A stretch of 64,000 bases of DNA from Variovorax sp. 679 (GTDB taxonomy: Bacteria > Pseudomonadota > Gammaproteobacteria > Burkholderiales > Burkholderiaceae_C), in assembly GCF_003952185.1 (NCBI RefSeq), contig NZ_RXFS01000001.1:496001-560000 (forward strand), read 5' to 3'. Each line of letters opens with the position of its first letter. The stretch's first letter is position 1. The notes below the pieces were generated by a model. The model had not been told where the DNA came from and searched no databases. It saw nothing but the letters and a program-made list of their open reading frames with translations. Below are positions 24,501-32,952 of this stretch, piece after piece. Made by a program: the position numbers and the translations under genes.

Positions 24501-26075
24501 TCAGCTGCTTTCGAGATGCACGCCGGGCGCGCCGCGCTCGACCGAGAAGCGGGCCATCGTGCCGACCGGCGAGTCGGCCGTCTTCTCGTCTTCCACCGCA
24601 CGGAACTCGACCGAGCAGCCGCGCGCATCGAGCGTCGCGAGCGCGTAGCCGCGCCTGTCGGCCCGGCCGTAGCGCAGCTGCGGATTCTTCGCGAGCATGT
24701 TCGCCACGCTCGCGGCGCTCGGCCCCTCGGAGGTGATGGCGCCGCCGACGAACTCGGTCGCGACCAGCGGCCCCTGTTGCGCATCGCCCTGCCGCAGGTC
24801 GGCGGCCCAGAAGGCGTGCACGTCGCCGCTGGCCACCAGCGCGTTGCCGCCGCGCGCCTTGTGTTCGGCCAGCGCGTCGAGCAGGCGCGCACGGGCTGCG
24901 GCGTAGCCGTCCCAGCCGTCCATCCAGTAGCCGTGCTCGGGGCCGCGCTTGCGGTCGGCCTCGGCGAGCAGCGTGGGCTGGGCGACGACGGTCCAGCGCG
25001 CGGGTGGCGCGGCGAGTTCTCGCGCGAGCCATGCTTCCTGCTGCGCGCCGAAGAGGCTGCGCTCGGGCGCGAGCCGGTCGGGACAGTCGGCCAGCGGCGA
25101 GGCGCTGCGCCCCGTGAGGCAGACATGGTGCGAACGGTACTGGCGCCCATCGGTCAGCAGCAGGTCGAGCATGCGGCCGAAGCGGTGTCGACCGTAGATG
25201 GTGGCATCGGCGCCGCGCGGGCGCATGCCGGCGGGCACGGGCATGTGCTCGTACCAGGCCTGGTAGGCGGCGGCTCGGATCGCGAGGAACTGCGCGGGGT
25301 CCGCCGTGCGCGTCGACACGTCGTTCGTGTAGTCGTTGGCCACCTCGTGGTCGTCCCAGGTCACGAGCCAGGGGAAGGCGGCGTGCGCGGCCTGCAGCTG
25401 CGCGTCGGCCTTGTAGAGCGCGTAGCGGTCGCGGAACTGGGCCAGCTGCGTGGGAATGCCGCCCTCGTGGCGCCGCACCTGGCGCGCCTTGTGGGAGCTC
25501 TCGTAGATGTAGTCGCCCAGGTGCACCACGAAATCGAGCGGCTGCGCGGCCATGTCGCGGTAGGCGGCGAAGTAGCCCTGCTCGTAGTGCTGGCAGGACG
25601 CGAAGGCGAAGCGCAGCGGCTGCGAGGATTCGTCGTTCTCGGCGGGCGCGGTGCGCGTGCGCCCGGCGGGGCTGCGCGCGCCGCCGGCCGTGAAGCGGTA
25701 CCAGTACCAGCGGCCCGGAGAAAGGCCCCGCACCTCGACGTGCACCGAGTGCGCGAATTCGGCCGTGGCGATGGCCGTGCCTTTGGCCACCACGCGCCTG
25801 AAGCCTTCGTCGTCGGCGACTTCCCAGCGCAGATCGACAGGCGCGTCGCCCATGCCGCCGCCCTGCAAGGGCTCGGGCGCCAGCCGCGTCCAGAGCACGA
25901 AGCCGTCGGAGCCAGGAACGCCCGAGGCCACGCCCAGCGTGAACAGCTCACGCGACGCGGGCTGTGCATTCAGCCTCAGGAAGGGGTGGCCCAGGGAGGT
26001 GGCGGCAAGCCCGCTCAGCAGCAGGCGCCGGCGGGAGAGTCTTGTAGTTGTAGCGTTCTTCTCGAGATCGATCAT
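24501..26075 (-). CDS. phoD: Alkaline phosphatase D, Tat-exported (PhoD family)
   Basis: This 524-residue secreted phosphomonoesterase or phosphodiesterase starts with a twin-arginine signal (LSRRRLLLSGLAATSLG). An N-terminal fibronectin-like domain follows (FTLGVASGVPGSDGFVLWTR). The metallophosphatase core shows FAFASCQHYEQGYFAAYRDM, VVHLGDYIYES, VTWDDHEVANDY and ALVASGDVHAFWAADL, which hold the Fe/Ca site in PhoD. I chose ATG 26075; a TTG three codons upstream is unlikely. It lies 54 bases downstream of the propeller-cupredoxin gene on the same strand, so it may be under the same ECF-type promoter at 27427-27452. It is likely to free phosphate from esters in the periplasm. Confidence 0.93.
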   Translation of the reverse strand: MIDLEKNATTTRLSRRRLLLSGLAATSLGHPFLRLNAQPASRELFTLGVASGVPGSDGFVLWTRLAPEPLQGGGMGDAPVDLRWEVADDEGFRRVVAKGTAIATAEFAHSVHVEVRGLSPGRWYWYRFTAGGARSPAGRTRTAPAENDESSQPLRFAFASCQHYEQGYFAAYRDMAAQPLDFVVHLGDYIYESSHKARQVRRHEGGIPTQLAQFRDRYALYKADAQLQAAHAAFPWLVTWDDHEVANDYTNDVSTRTADPAQFLAIRAAAYQAWYEHMPVPAGMRPRGADATIYGRHRFGRMLDLLLTDGRQYRSHHVCLTGRSASPLADCPDRLAPERSLFGAQQEAWLARELAAPPARWTVVAQPTLLAEADRKRGPEHGYWMDGWDGYAAARARLLDALAEHKARGGNALVASGDVHAFWAADLRQGDAQQGPLVATEFVGGAITSEGPSAASVANMLAKNPQLRYGRADRRGYALATLDARGCSVEFRAVEDEKTADSPVGTMARFSVERGAPGVHLESS

Positions 26076-26129
26076 TCCCGGCAATGTCGTCGGGTTCGCT
26101 CTCCCCTGTCAATGCGGCGCGGCCGCGCA

Positions 26130-27374
26130 CTACCGCGCCGTGACCGTGATCCGCGCCGTCATGTACGGATGCACCGAGCACGCGTACTCGTACATGCCCG
26201 GCTTGTCGAAGCTGCGGGCGAAGCTCTTGCCGGGCAGCAGCAGGTCGATGCCTGTCGAGCCGTCCTTGAAGACCAGTCCGTGCGGCGCGCCGTCGTCGTT
26301 CTGCCAGCTCACGCGCTCGCCCGCCTTCACGGTGATCTGCGCGGGCTCGAAGGCGAAGTTGCGGATGGTCACGTGCGTCGATGCGCCGGCATGCGCGCCT
26401 TCGGACAAGGCCACGCGCTGCACCGCGATCTTGCGCGGCGCGTTGCCGACCGCCACGGTGTGCATTGCACCACCGCCCAGGTCGACCACGCTCACGTCGT
26501 TGGAGCCCTCGTTGCTGACCCACAGCTTCTTGCCGTCCGCCGACAGGTCGAGCCAGTGCGGCTGCTTCCCCACGCCGATGCTGCGCACCGCCGCGCGCGT
26601 GGCCGGGTCGAACAGCATGACTTCGCCCGGCCCCTGCACCACGACCGCACCATTCGCCATGCCCGCGAAGTGCTGCGCGATGTGCGGCGACACGCCCGTG
26701 GGAACAGGCGCGCCCCACTGGTTGGTGGCCGGATCGAGCACCTGCACCGCCGGCAGGCCGGCCAGCGTGAGGTACAGCGCCTTGCCGTCGTGGCCGAACT
26801 CCAGGTCGCGCGGCGGCTTGTCGAGCGGAATCTGGGTGACCACGGCGCGCGTCGCCATGTCGATGACCACCAGCGCGAAATGCCCCGGCTCCTGCGAAGC
26901 GACGTACGCCTGGCGCCCGTCGGGCCGGATGGCGATGGTGTGTGGCTTGGGCACCGGCACGGTGGCGCTCACGCCATGCGCCGAGGTGTCGACGAAGGCC
27001 ACGCGGTCGTCGCCGTTGACGGCCACCAGCAGCCACTTGCCGTCCGCCGTCATGGCCAGGCCCTGCGGGCCCTTGCCGACGTCGATGGAGCGCGTGACGC
27101 GGTCGCTCGCGGCGTCGATCTCGCTTACGGCCGCGGCGCTGGAGCCGCTCACGAACACGGTACGGCCGTCGGGCGTGAGGACGATGCCGTCCGGCCCCGC
27201 CGCCACCGGCAGAGTGGCCACGACGCGCTCGGAAGCCGTGTCGATCACGCTGACCGTGCTGTCCTTGAAATTGCCGACATAGGCCTTGGGACCGGCTGCA
27301 AGCGCAGGGCCTGCCGAGGCCGCCAGCGCCGCGAGAACGGCGAGGATGCGTGCGAAGCGGGGCATGGCGATCAT
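26130..27374 (-). CDS. YVTN beta-propeller protein fused to a C-terminal cupredoxin domain
   Basis: This 414-residue exported protein starts with a Sec signal (ILAVLAALAASAGPALAA). Residues from about 25 to 310 form a YncE-like propeller of seven repeated blades (KAYVGNFKDSTVSVIDTASE, VFVSGSSAAAVSEIDAAS, LWVSNEGSNDVSVVDL). The last 90 residues are a cupredoxin fold with likely copper ligands in DDGAPHGLVF and YEYACSVHPYM: a His, then Cys-x-x-His and Met. A strong AGGAGG precedes ATG 27374. It is divergent from the ECF sigma operon and shares its promoter type. A perfect GCGCGGCCGCGC palindrome (26117-26128) follows the stop. A role in copper binding or electron transfer is inferred. Confidence 0.88.
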   Translation of the reverse strand: MIAMPRFARILAVLAALAASAGPALAAGPKAYVGNFKDSTVSVIDTASERVVATLPVAAGPDGIVLTPDGRTVFVSGSSAAAVSEIDAASDRVTRSIDVGKGPQGLAMTADGKWLLVAVNGDDRVAFVDTSAHGVSATVPVPKPHTIAIRPDGRQAYVASQEPGHFALVVIDMATRAVVTQIPLDKPPRDLEFGHDGKALYLTLAGLPAVQVLDPATNQWGAPVPTGVSPHIAQHFAGMANGAVVVQGPGEVMLFDPATRAAVRSIGVGKQPHWLDLSADGKKLWVSNEGSNDVSVVDLGGGAMHTVAVGNAPRKIAVQRVALSEGAHAGASTHVTIRNFAFEPAQITVKAGERVSWQNDDGAPHGLVFKDGSTGIDLLLPGKSFARSFDKPGMYEYACSVHPYMTARITVTAR

Positions 27375-27426
27375 GGTGAAAACCTCCTGTGGAAGAAACG
27401 AAAGAAGCAGAATCCGTGGAGGGCAT

Positions 27427-27452
27427 GACGCATGGCGTGCCCTGCTTATTCC
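27427..27452 (-). promoter_or_regulatory. ECF sigma promoter for the propeller-cupredoxin gene
   Basis: On the minus strand, GGAATAA (27452-27446) is followed by 15 bases and then CGTCATGC (from 27430). This matches, base for base in both elements and spacing, the promoter of the divergent sigma operon. ECF promoters typically have a GGAA-type -35 and CGTC-type -10. The predicted transcript would start about 46 bases upstream of the ATG. Confidence 0.7.
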
Positions 27453-27483
27453 AGCGGTGCCGCAAAAAAAGCGAAAAAGGGCT

Positions 27484-27509
27484 GGAATAAATCGCCGGGC
27501 TGCCACGTC
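27484..27509 (+). promoter_or_regulatory. ECF sigma autoregulatory promoter
   Basis: GGAATAA (27484-27490), 15 bases, then CGTC (27506-27509) followed by ATGC. The -35 motifs of this and the divergent promoter sit in a perfect inverted repeat, TTATTCCAGC (27446-27455) and GCTGGAATAA (27481-27490). This implies the sigma factor encoded at 27529 transcribes its own gene. Confidence 0.7.
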
Positions 27510-27528
27510 ATGCAGGAAGAAGGAGCCC

Positions 27529-28107
27529 TTGAGCCTGTCGACCGACCGCACACGCCAGTTCGAAGCCGCCGCGCTGCCGCATCTCGATGCGGCATGGAAC
27601 CTCGCGCGCTGGCTGCTTCGCGACGACCAACTGGCGGACGACGCGGTGCAGGAGGCGTACCTGCGCGCGTTCCGCTTCTTCGACGGGTTGCGAGGCGAGA
27701 GCGCGCGGCCGTGGCTCCTGGGCATCGTGCGCAACGCCTGCTACGACTGGATGCGGCAGAACCGGCAGCTGGCCGACCAGGTGGAGTTCGACGAGCTGCG
27801 CGACAGCGAGGCCACCGCAGCGCCCTCTTCCTCGCCCGACGCGGCCGATCCGGCGCGGCAGTGGGAGCAGCGGGTGCAGGGCGAGCGCGTCAACGCCGCC
27901 ATCGACGCGCTGCCACCGGTGTACCGAGAGGTGATCGTGCTGCGCGAACTGGAGGAGATGCGCTACGAGGACATCGCGCGCATCGCGGGCGTGCCGCTGG
28001 GCACCGTCATGTCGCGGCTGTCGCGCGCGCGGGCGATGCTGCGCGAGAGCCTGCGCGACGAACGTCCCGGCGACGCGGGAGGAAGGACACGCCATGTCAA
28101 TGTCTGA
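27529..28107 (+). CDS. ECF-type RNA polymerase sigma factor
   Basis: This 192-residue group 4 sigma factor has region 2 (LARWLLRDDQLADDAVQEAY, then RAFRFFDGLRGESARPWLLG), which recognises the -10, and region 4 (ALPPVYREVIVLRELEEMRY, then EDIARIAGVPLGTVMSRLSR), which recognises the -35. There is no region 1 or 3. I chose TTG 27529, four bases after AAGGAG; another ATG nearby (27511) is in a different frame. The gene overlaps its anti-sigma by 14 bases. It is likely to drive the two GGAATAA-N15-CGTC promoters next to it, including its own. The inducing stress is not evident. Confidence 0.93.
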   Translation: MSLSTDRTRQFEAAALPHLDAAWNLARWLLRDDQLADDAVQEAYLRAFRFFDGLRGESARPWLLGIVRNACYDWMRQNRQLADQVEFDELRDSEATAAPSSSPDAADPARQWEQRVQGERVNAAIDALPPVYREVIVLRELEEMRYEDIARIAGVPLGTVMSRLSRARAMLRESLRDERPGDAGGRTRHVNV

Positions 28108-28759
28108 CGAGGAACTGGGAACGCTGATCCGCCGCCACGCCACGCGGCACTCGCCGCCCGAGGAGCTGGCCGAACGCATCGGGCGCGCGGTGCGTGCCGA
28201 AGCGGTTGTTGCACCTGCACCTGCGCCCGTGCGGCGCCGCAGCGGCGTGTGGCAGGGGCTGGCATGGTTCGGCACTGGCGCCGCGACGGCCTGGGGCCTG
28301 GCGCTCATGCTGCTGGCAACGCCGATGCCGCCTGCAGATGCGCTCGCCGAAGGCGTCACCGCGAACCATGTGCGCTCGCTGATGGCCTCGCACCTAGCCG
28401 ACGTGGCCTCTTCCGACCATCACACGGTAAAGCCGTGGTTCGCCGGCAAGCTCGACTTCTCGCCGCCTGTGGTCGACCTTGCGGCGGAAGGTTTTCCGCT
28501 GGCGGGCGGACGGCTCGATTACCTCGACGGCCGCACGGTGGCTGCGCTGGTCTATCGCTCGGGCCCGCACGTCATCAACCTGTTCGTGTGGCCGGCCCAG
28601 GATGCCAAGCCGCAGCCGACGGTGCTCTCCGCGCGGCAGGGCTACCAGCTGGTGCATTGGGCCCAGGGCGGCATGCAGGCCTGGGCGGTGTCGGATCTCA
28701 ATGCAGCAGAGCTGCAGAACTTCGCGGCGCTGCTGCGCGAACGCACCGCGCCGAAGTAG
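28094..28759 (+). CDS. Membrane-bound anti-sigma factor
   Basis: This 221-residue protein has a short cytoplasmic N-terminus with the sigma-binding zinc-free ASD-like helix (EELGTLIRRHATRHSPPEEL), a membrane helix (GLAWFGTGAATAWGLALMLL) and a periplasmic C-terminal half (VDLAAEGFPLAGGRLDYLDG, AALVYRSGPHVINLFVWPAQ). This layout and the 14-base overlap with the sigma gene identify it as the cognate anti-sigma factor. No zinc-binding HxxxCxxC motif is seen. The periplasmic domain probably senses the signal and releases the sigma factor. It ends nine bases before the convergent MFS gene. Confidence 0.88.
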   Translation: MSMSDEELGTLIRRHATRHSPPEELAERIGRAVRAEAVVAPAPAPVRRRSGVWQGLAWFGTGAATAWGLALMLLATPMPPADALAEGVTANHVRSLMASHLADVASSDHHTVKPWFAGKLDFSPPVVDLAAEGFPLAGGRLDYLDGRTVAALVYRSGPHVINLFVWPAQDAKPQPTVLSARQGYQLVHWAQGGMQAWAVSDLNAAELQNFAALLRERTAPK

Positions 28760-28767
28760 CAGCGGCC

Positions 28768-30018
28768 TCAGTACGCGACGGCAGCCGGCCGGCGCGCGGC
28801 GGCACGGGCACTCGCCACGGCCCAGCCGAAGATGCCCAGACCAGCCAGAGCCAGCAGCGCACCAACCCAGCCTGTGGAAGTCCAGCCCAGTCCGGCCGCG
28901 ATTGCCACGCCGCCGAGCCACGCGCCCAGCGCGTTCGCCATGTTGAAGGCCGAGTGGTTGAGAGCGGCCGCGAGCGTCTGCGCGTCGCCCGACACATCCA
29001 TCAGGCGGATTTGCAGTGCCGGGCCGATGGCCACGGTGGTGCCGATGAGGAACACGTTGATCGCGGCGGCAATCACGTTGTGCGCCGCGAAGGTGAACAT
29101 CGCGAGCACCAGCGCCGCGTAGACCATCAGGCCGCCGATGGTGCGCATCACCGACTTGTCGGCCAGCCGCGCGCCCACGAGGTTGCCCACGACCATGCCG
29201 AGGCCGAACAGCGCGAGCACGAAGGGCACGCCGCCCAGCGGCAGGCCCGCCACCTCGATCAGCGTGGGCTTGATGTAGCTGAACACCGAGAACATGCCGC
29301 CGAAGCCGATGGCCGCGATGCCGAGCGTGAACCACACCTGCTTGCGCTTGAGCGCGCCGAGTTCGCGCCACGGGCTGGCGCCGGCAGCGGGCGCCATGTC
29401 GGGAATGTCGCGACGAAGCAGCGCGATGGCCACCAACGCGATGACGCCGACGAAGACGAAGGCCGCGCGCCAGCCGAAGTACTGGCCCAGCCACGCCGCG
29501 ATGGGCACGCCGACCAGTGTGGCACCGGTGAGCCCCAGCATCACGAGCCCCACCGCCCGGGCTCTTCGCCCCGGCGGAGCAAGCGTGGCAGCCACCAGCG
29601 CGGCCACGCCGAAGTAGGTGCCGTGCGGCAGCCCGGCGGCGAAGCGCAGCAGGTTCAGCAGCAGGTAGTTGGGAGCGACGGCGCTGGCGAAGTTGCCGGC
29701 CGCGAACACGGCCATGAGCGCAATCAGCAGCGCGCGGCGGCGCCAGCCGGCGGCGAGCACCGCGAGCACGGGCGCGCCGATGACCACGCCGAGCGCATAG
29801 GCGCTGATGACGTGGCCGGCCTGCGGGATGCTCACGCCGATGTCCTTCGCCACCTCGGGCAGCAGGCCCATGATGACGAACTCGCCGGTGCCGATGGCGA
29901 AGCCGCCGACGCCGAGCGCGAGCACCGCGCGCAGGAAATTGGCGGGTGCGCCCGAAGGCAGCTTGAAGGAAGAAATGTCGGTGACCGCGCTGTCCTGCGC
30001 GGGTGGGGAGGCGTTCAA
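28768..30018 (-). CDS. MFS transporter of the AraJ/YdhP (DHA1) group
   Basis: This 416-residue transporter has about twelve membrane segments. It begins LRAVLALGVGGFAIGTGEFVIMG, the signature of AraJ/YdhP-type sugar-efflux-like proteins, with the loop GWRRRALLIALMAVFA and GPALQIRLMDVSGDAQTLAAA in the second half. The substrate is likely a drug or sugar derivative, but this is not certain. I chose TTG 30018 because a good AGGAG precedes it by eight bases; the open frame extends 22 codons upstream through a palindrome. The gene ends nine bases from the anti-sigma gene and follows urtE after 132 bases. Confidence 0.87.
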   Translation of the reverse strand: MNASPPAQDSAVTDISSFKLPSGAPANFLRAVLALGVGGFAIGTGEFVIMGLLPEVAKDIGVSIPQAGHVISAYALGVVIGAPVLAVLAAGWRRRALLIALMAVFAAGNFASAVAPNYLLLNLLRFAAGLPHGTYFGVAALVAATLAPPGRRARAVGLVMLGLTGATLVGVPIAAWLGQYFGWRAAFVFVGVIALVAIALLRRDIPDMAPAAGASPWRELGALKRKQVWFTLGIAAIGFGGMFSVFSYIKPTLIEVAGLPLGGVPFVLALFGLGMVVGNLVGARLADKSVMRTIGGLMVYAALVLAMFTFAAHNVIAAAINVFLIGTTVAIGPALQIRLMDVSGDAQTLAAALNHSAFNMANALGAWLGGVAIAAGLGWTSTGWVGALLALAGLGIFGWAVASARAAARRPAAVAY

Positions 30019-30065
30019 GGCCAGGCTCCTGGGAGGGGTGCCCGGCGGCAGCGGGCAAGGCGCGA

Positions 30066-30081
30066 TTTTAGGGTAAACCCT
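30066..30081 (-). promoter_or_regulatory. AGGGTTTACCCT palindrome with -10-like TAAAAT
   Basis: On the minus strand, AGGGTTTACCCT (30081-30070) runs into TAAAAT (30071-30066), a good -10. The gene at 14158-12854 also carries a GGGTTAACCC palindrome just inside or upstream of its start. Both genes encode MFS exporters. A shared repressor site is possible. Confidence 0.35.
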
Positions 30082-30150
30082 CAAACCTCGCCGATACGCA
30101 GTTGCCGAAGACCTTGTACTGGCAGGGCCGCGAGGGCCTCGCCAGTGGGC

Positions 30151-30843
30151 TCAGATGGCCACCAGCTGCCTCACGCCCTGAGCTTCCATGTCCTTGCCGA
30201 GGCCGCGCGCGATGACCTCGCCGCGCTCCATCACGAGGTAGTCGTCGGCCAGCTCCTGGGCGAAGTCGTAGTACTGCTCGCACAGCACGATGGCCATGTC
30301 TCCCCGGTCGGCCAGCATGCGGATGACGCGGCCGATGTCCTTGATGATGCTGGGCTGGATGCCCTCGGTGGGCTCGTCGAGGATCAGCAGGCGCGGCTTC
30401 GGCGCCAGCGCCCGCGCGATGGCGAGCTGCTGCTGCTGGCCGCCGGAGAGGTCGCCGCCCCTCCTGTTCATCATCTGCTTGAGCACCGGGAACAGTTCGT
30501 ACAGCTCCGCCGGAATGGGCGTGCCACCGCTCTTGTAGGCCAGCCCCATGCGCAGGTTCTCCTCGACCGTGAGCCGCGCGAAGATTTCGCGGCCCTGCGG
30601 CACGAAGCCGATGCCCGCCCTCGCCCGCTCGTAGGGCGTGGCCTTGTGGATCGGCTTGCCTTCGAGCTCGATGCTGCCGCTCTTGATCGGCACCAGGCCC
30701 ATGAGCGACTTCAGCAGCGTGGTCTTGCCCACGCCGTTGCGGCCCAGCAGCACCGTGACCTTGCCGAGCTTCGCCTCGAAGCTCACGTCTCGCAGGATGT
30801 GGGAGCCGCCGTAGTACTGGTGGATGTTCTTGACTGTGAGCAT
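30151..30843 (-). CDS. urtE: Urea ABC transporter ATP-binding subunit UrtE
   Basis: This is a 230-residue ATPase. Walker A is GRNGVGKTTLLKSLMGLVP, the signature is LSGGQQQQLAIARALAPKP and Walker B is RLLILDEPTEGIQ, the last being the characteristic UrtE form of the LivF-like group. The switch His is replaced by Gln/Tyr in the usual way for this family (IVLCEQYYDFA). It powers urea uptake with UrtD and the UrtB/UrtC permeases. It is the last gene of the urtABCDE operon, starting 13 bases past urtD. Confidence 0.95.
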   Translation of the reverse strand: MLTVKNIHQYYGGSHILRDVSFEAKLGKVTVLLGRNGVGKTTLLKSLMGLVPIKSGSIELEGKPIHKATPYERARAGIGFVPQGREIFARLTVEENLRMGLAYKSGGTPIPAELYELFPVLKQMMNRRGGDLSGGQQQQLAIARALAPKPRLLILDEPTEGIQPSIIKDIGRVIRMLADRGDMAIVLCEQYYDFAQELADDYLVMERGEVIARGLGKDMEAQGVRQLVAI

Positions 30844-30856
30844 GGTTCTTTCTCCC

Positions 30857-31735
30857 TCAGCGGCCCAGGTAGACCTCGATCACGCGCTCGTCGGCCTGCA
30901 CCTCGTCGAGCGTGCCCTGCGCCAGCACGGAGCCATCGCACAGCACGGTGACGATCTCGGAGATGGTCCGGATGAAGCTCATGTCGTGCTCCACCACCAT
31001 CAGCGAGTGCTTGCCCTTGAGCGAGAGGAACAGCTCCGCGGTGCGCGCAGTCTCTTCGTCGGTCATGCCGGCCACGGGCTCGTCGAGCAGCAGCAGCTTC
31101 GGGTCCTGCATCAGCAGCATGCCGATCTCGAGCCACTGCTTCTGGCCGTGGCTCAGGTTGCCCGCGAGGCGCGAGACGCTGTCGGCGAGGTGGATGGTCT
31201 CCAGCACCTCGGCCAGGCGGTCGCTCTGCGCCGAGTCGAGCCGAAAGAGCATCGACGAGCGCACGCCCTTGTCGGTCTTCAGCGCGAGCTCGAGATTCTC
31301 GAACACGGTCAGGTGCTCGAACACTGTCGGCTTCTGGAACTTGCGGCCGATGCCCAGCTGCGCAATCTCTGCCTCGCGGTGGCGCAGCAGATCGATGGTG
31401 CTGCCGAAGAACACGGTGCCCTCGTCGGGCCGGGTCTTGCCGGTGATGATGTCCATCATCGTCGTCTTGCCCGCACCGTTGGGGCCGATGATGCAGCGCA
31501 GCTCGCCCGGCGCGATGTCGAGCGACAACTTGTTGATGGCCTTGAAGCCGTCGAAGCTCACGCTCACATCTTCGAGGTAGAGGATGCGGCCGTGCGTGAC
31601 GTCGACCTCGCCCGGCGTGACGTGGCGGCCGAAGTCGGCGGCGCGTCCGCCCGACTCGGTGCTGCCACTCACGTAGTGGATGCCGCTGGCGCGTGCGGCG
31701 CGCTCGGCGCCGGCTTCCATAAGATCCGGTGTCAT
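30857..31735 (-). CDS. urtD: Urea ABC transporter ATP-binding subunit UrtD
   Basis: This is a 292-residue ATPase. Walker A is IIGPNGAGKTTMMDIITGKT, the signature is LSHGQKQWLEIGMLLMQDPK and Walker B is LLLLDEPVAGMTDEETA, followed by VVEHDMSFIR with the switch His. The LSHGQ variant is normal for UrtD/LivG relatives. The N-terminus is extended by about 45 residues before LYLEDVSVSFDGFKAINKLS. Its ATG overlaps the UrtC stop (ATGA), so the two are coupled. It pairs with UrtE as the motor of the urea importer. Confidence 0.95.
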   Translation of the reverse strand: MTPDLMEAGAERAARASGIHYVSGSTESGGRAADFGRHVTPGEVDVTHGRILYLEDVSVSFDGFKAINKLSLDIAPGELRCIIGPNGAGKTTMMDIITGKTRPDEGTVFFGSTIDLLRHREAEIAQLGIGRKFQKPTVFEHLTVFENLELALKTDKGVRSSMLFRLDSAQSDRLAEVLETIHLADSVSRLAGNLSHGQKQWLEIGMLLMQDPKLLLLDEPVAGMTDEETARTAELFLSLKGKHSLMVVEHDMSFIRTISEIVTVLCDGSVLAQGTLDEVQADERVIEVYLGR

Positions 31736-32952
31736 GCGCGTGCTCCCTTCGCGTCCACCGGCAGCGAGGCCAGCGCATCGGGCTCGACACCCTGCTCTGC
31801 AGCAACCGCGCGGCGCGCATCCTGCACGGGCTCCGGTGGCGTGGTCTTCTTTTTCTCCCTCGACAACCACTTGCGCACCAGCCCCACGATGCCGTTCGGG
31901 AGGAACAGCGTGACAGCAATGAACAAGGCGCCCAGGAAGTACAGCCAGTACTCCGGATAGGCCACGGTAAGCCAGCTCTTCGCGCCGTTGACGATGAAGG
32001 CGCCGATGATCGGCCCGATCAGCGTGGCTCGCCCGCCCACCGCAGCCCAGATGGCGATCTCGATGGAGTTGGCCGCGCTCATCTCGCCCGGATTGATGAT
32101 GCCGACCTGCGGCACATACAGCGCGCCGGCCACGCCGCACATGACGGCAGAGATCACCCAGATCGTGAGCTTGTAGGGCAGCGGGTTGTAGCCCGAGAAC
32201 ATCACGCGCGTTTCGGCGTCGCGGATGGCCTGCAGCACGCGGCCGAACTTGCTGCCGATGAGCCACTTCGCGAACAGGAAGAAGCCCAGCAGCGTTGCGC
32301 CCGTGAGCGCAAAGAGCGTCATGCGCATTTCCTGCGTTGCGATCGGGATGCCCAGGATGCGCTTGAAGTCGGTGAAGCCGTTGTTGCCGCCGAAGCCCGT
32401 CTCGTTGCGGAAGAACAGCAGCATGGCCGCGAAGGTCATGGCCTGCGTGATGATCGAGAAGTACACGCCCTTGATGCGCGAGCGGAAAGCGAAGAAGCCG
32501 AACACGAAGGCGATGAGGCCCGGCACCGCGACGATCAATATCAGCGTGGCGATGAAGCTGTCGCTGAAGGTCCAGTGCCAGGGCAGCGTCTTCCAGTCGA
32601 GGAACACCATGAAGTCGGGCAGGTCGCTCTTGTAGTTGCCGTCGCGGCCGATCTGGCGCATGAGGTACATGCCCATCATGTAGCCGCCCAGCGCGAAGAA
32701 GAGGCCGTGGCCCAGCGAGAGGATGCCGGTGTAGCCCCAGATCAGGTCCATGGCCAGCGCGCAGATGGCGTAGCACATGATCTTGCCGACCAGCGCCACC
32801 GCGTAGTCGCTCATGTGCAGCGGGCTGTCCACGGGCACCCACATGTTGAGGACGGGCGCCACGGCGCACACAACGATCAGCGCGACGAAGAAGGCCGTCC
32901 AGCCCTTGCCGCTCAAGAGCGGCCCCTTGGTTGGAAGTACGACCTTGCTCAT
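31732..32952 (-). CDS. urtC: Urea ABC transporter permease UrtC
   Basis: This 406-residue integral membrane protein belongs to the LivM-like branched-chain permeases. It shows about nine to ten hydrophobic segments and the motifs YTGILSLGHGLFFALGGYMM and FVFGFFAFRSRIKGVYFSII, with the EAA-like loop around GRVLQAIRDAETRVMFSGYN that contacts the ATPases. The C-terminal 45 residues are hydrophilic and Pro/Glu-rich. It overlaps both neighbours (ATGA with urtD, and with urtB), indicating tight coupling. With UrtB it forms the urea channel. Confidence 0.95.
   Translation of the reverse strand: MSKVVLPTKGPLLSGKGWTAFFVALIVVCAVAPVLNMWVPVDSPLHMSDYAVALVGKIMCYAICALAMDLIWGYTGILSLGHGLFFALGGYMMGMYLMRQIGRDGNYKSDLPDFMVFLDWKTLPWHWTFSDSFIATLILIVAVPGLIAFVFGFFAFRSRIKGVYFSIITQAMTFAAMLLFFRNETGFGGNNGFTDFKRILGIPIATQEMRMTLFALTGATLLGFFLFAKWLIGSKFGRVLQAIRDAETRVMFSGYNPLPYKLTIWVISAVMCGVAGALYVPQVGIINPGEMSAANSIEIAIWAAVGGRATLIGPIIGAFIVNGAKSWLTVAYPEYWLYFLGALFIAVTLFLPNGIVGLVRKWLSREKKKTTPPEPVQDARRAVAAEQGVEPDALASLPVDAKGARA

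Noticed and set aside
26117..26128. GCGCGGCCGCGC as a terminator of the propeller gene
   Set aside because: A perfect palindrome, but no T-run follows and the next gene is only 54 bases away on the same strand.
27511..27585. ATG 27511 frame (MQEEGALEPVDRPHT...) as the start of the sigma factor
   Set aside because: It is in a different frame from the sigma-factor domains; TTG 27529 follows AAGGAG in the right frame.
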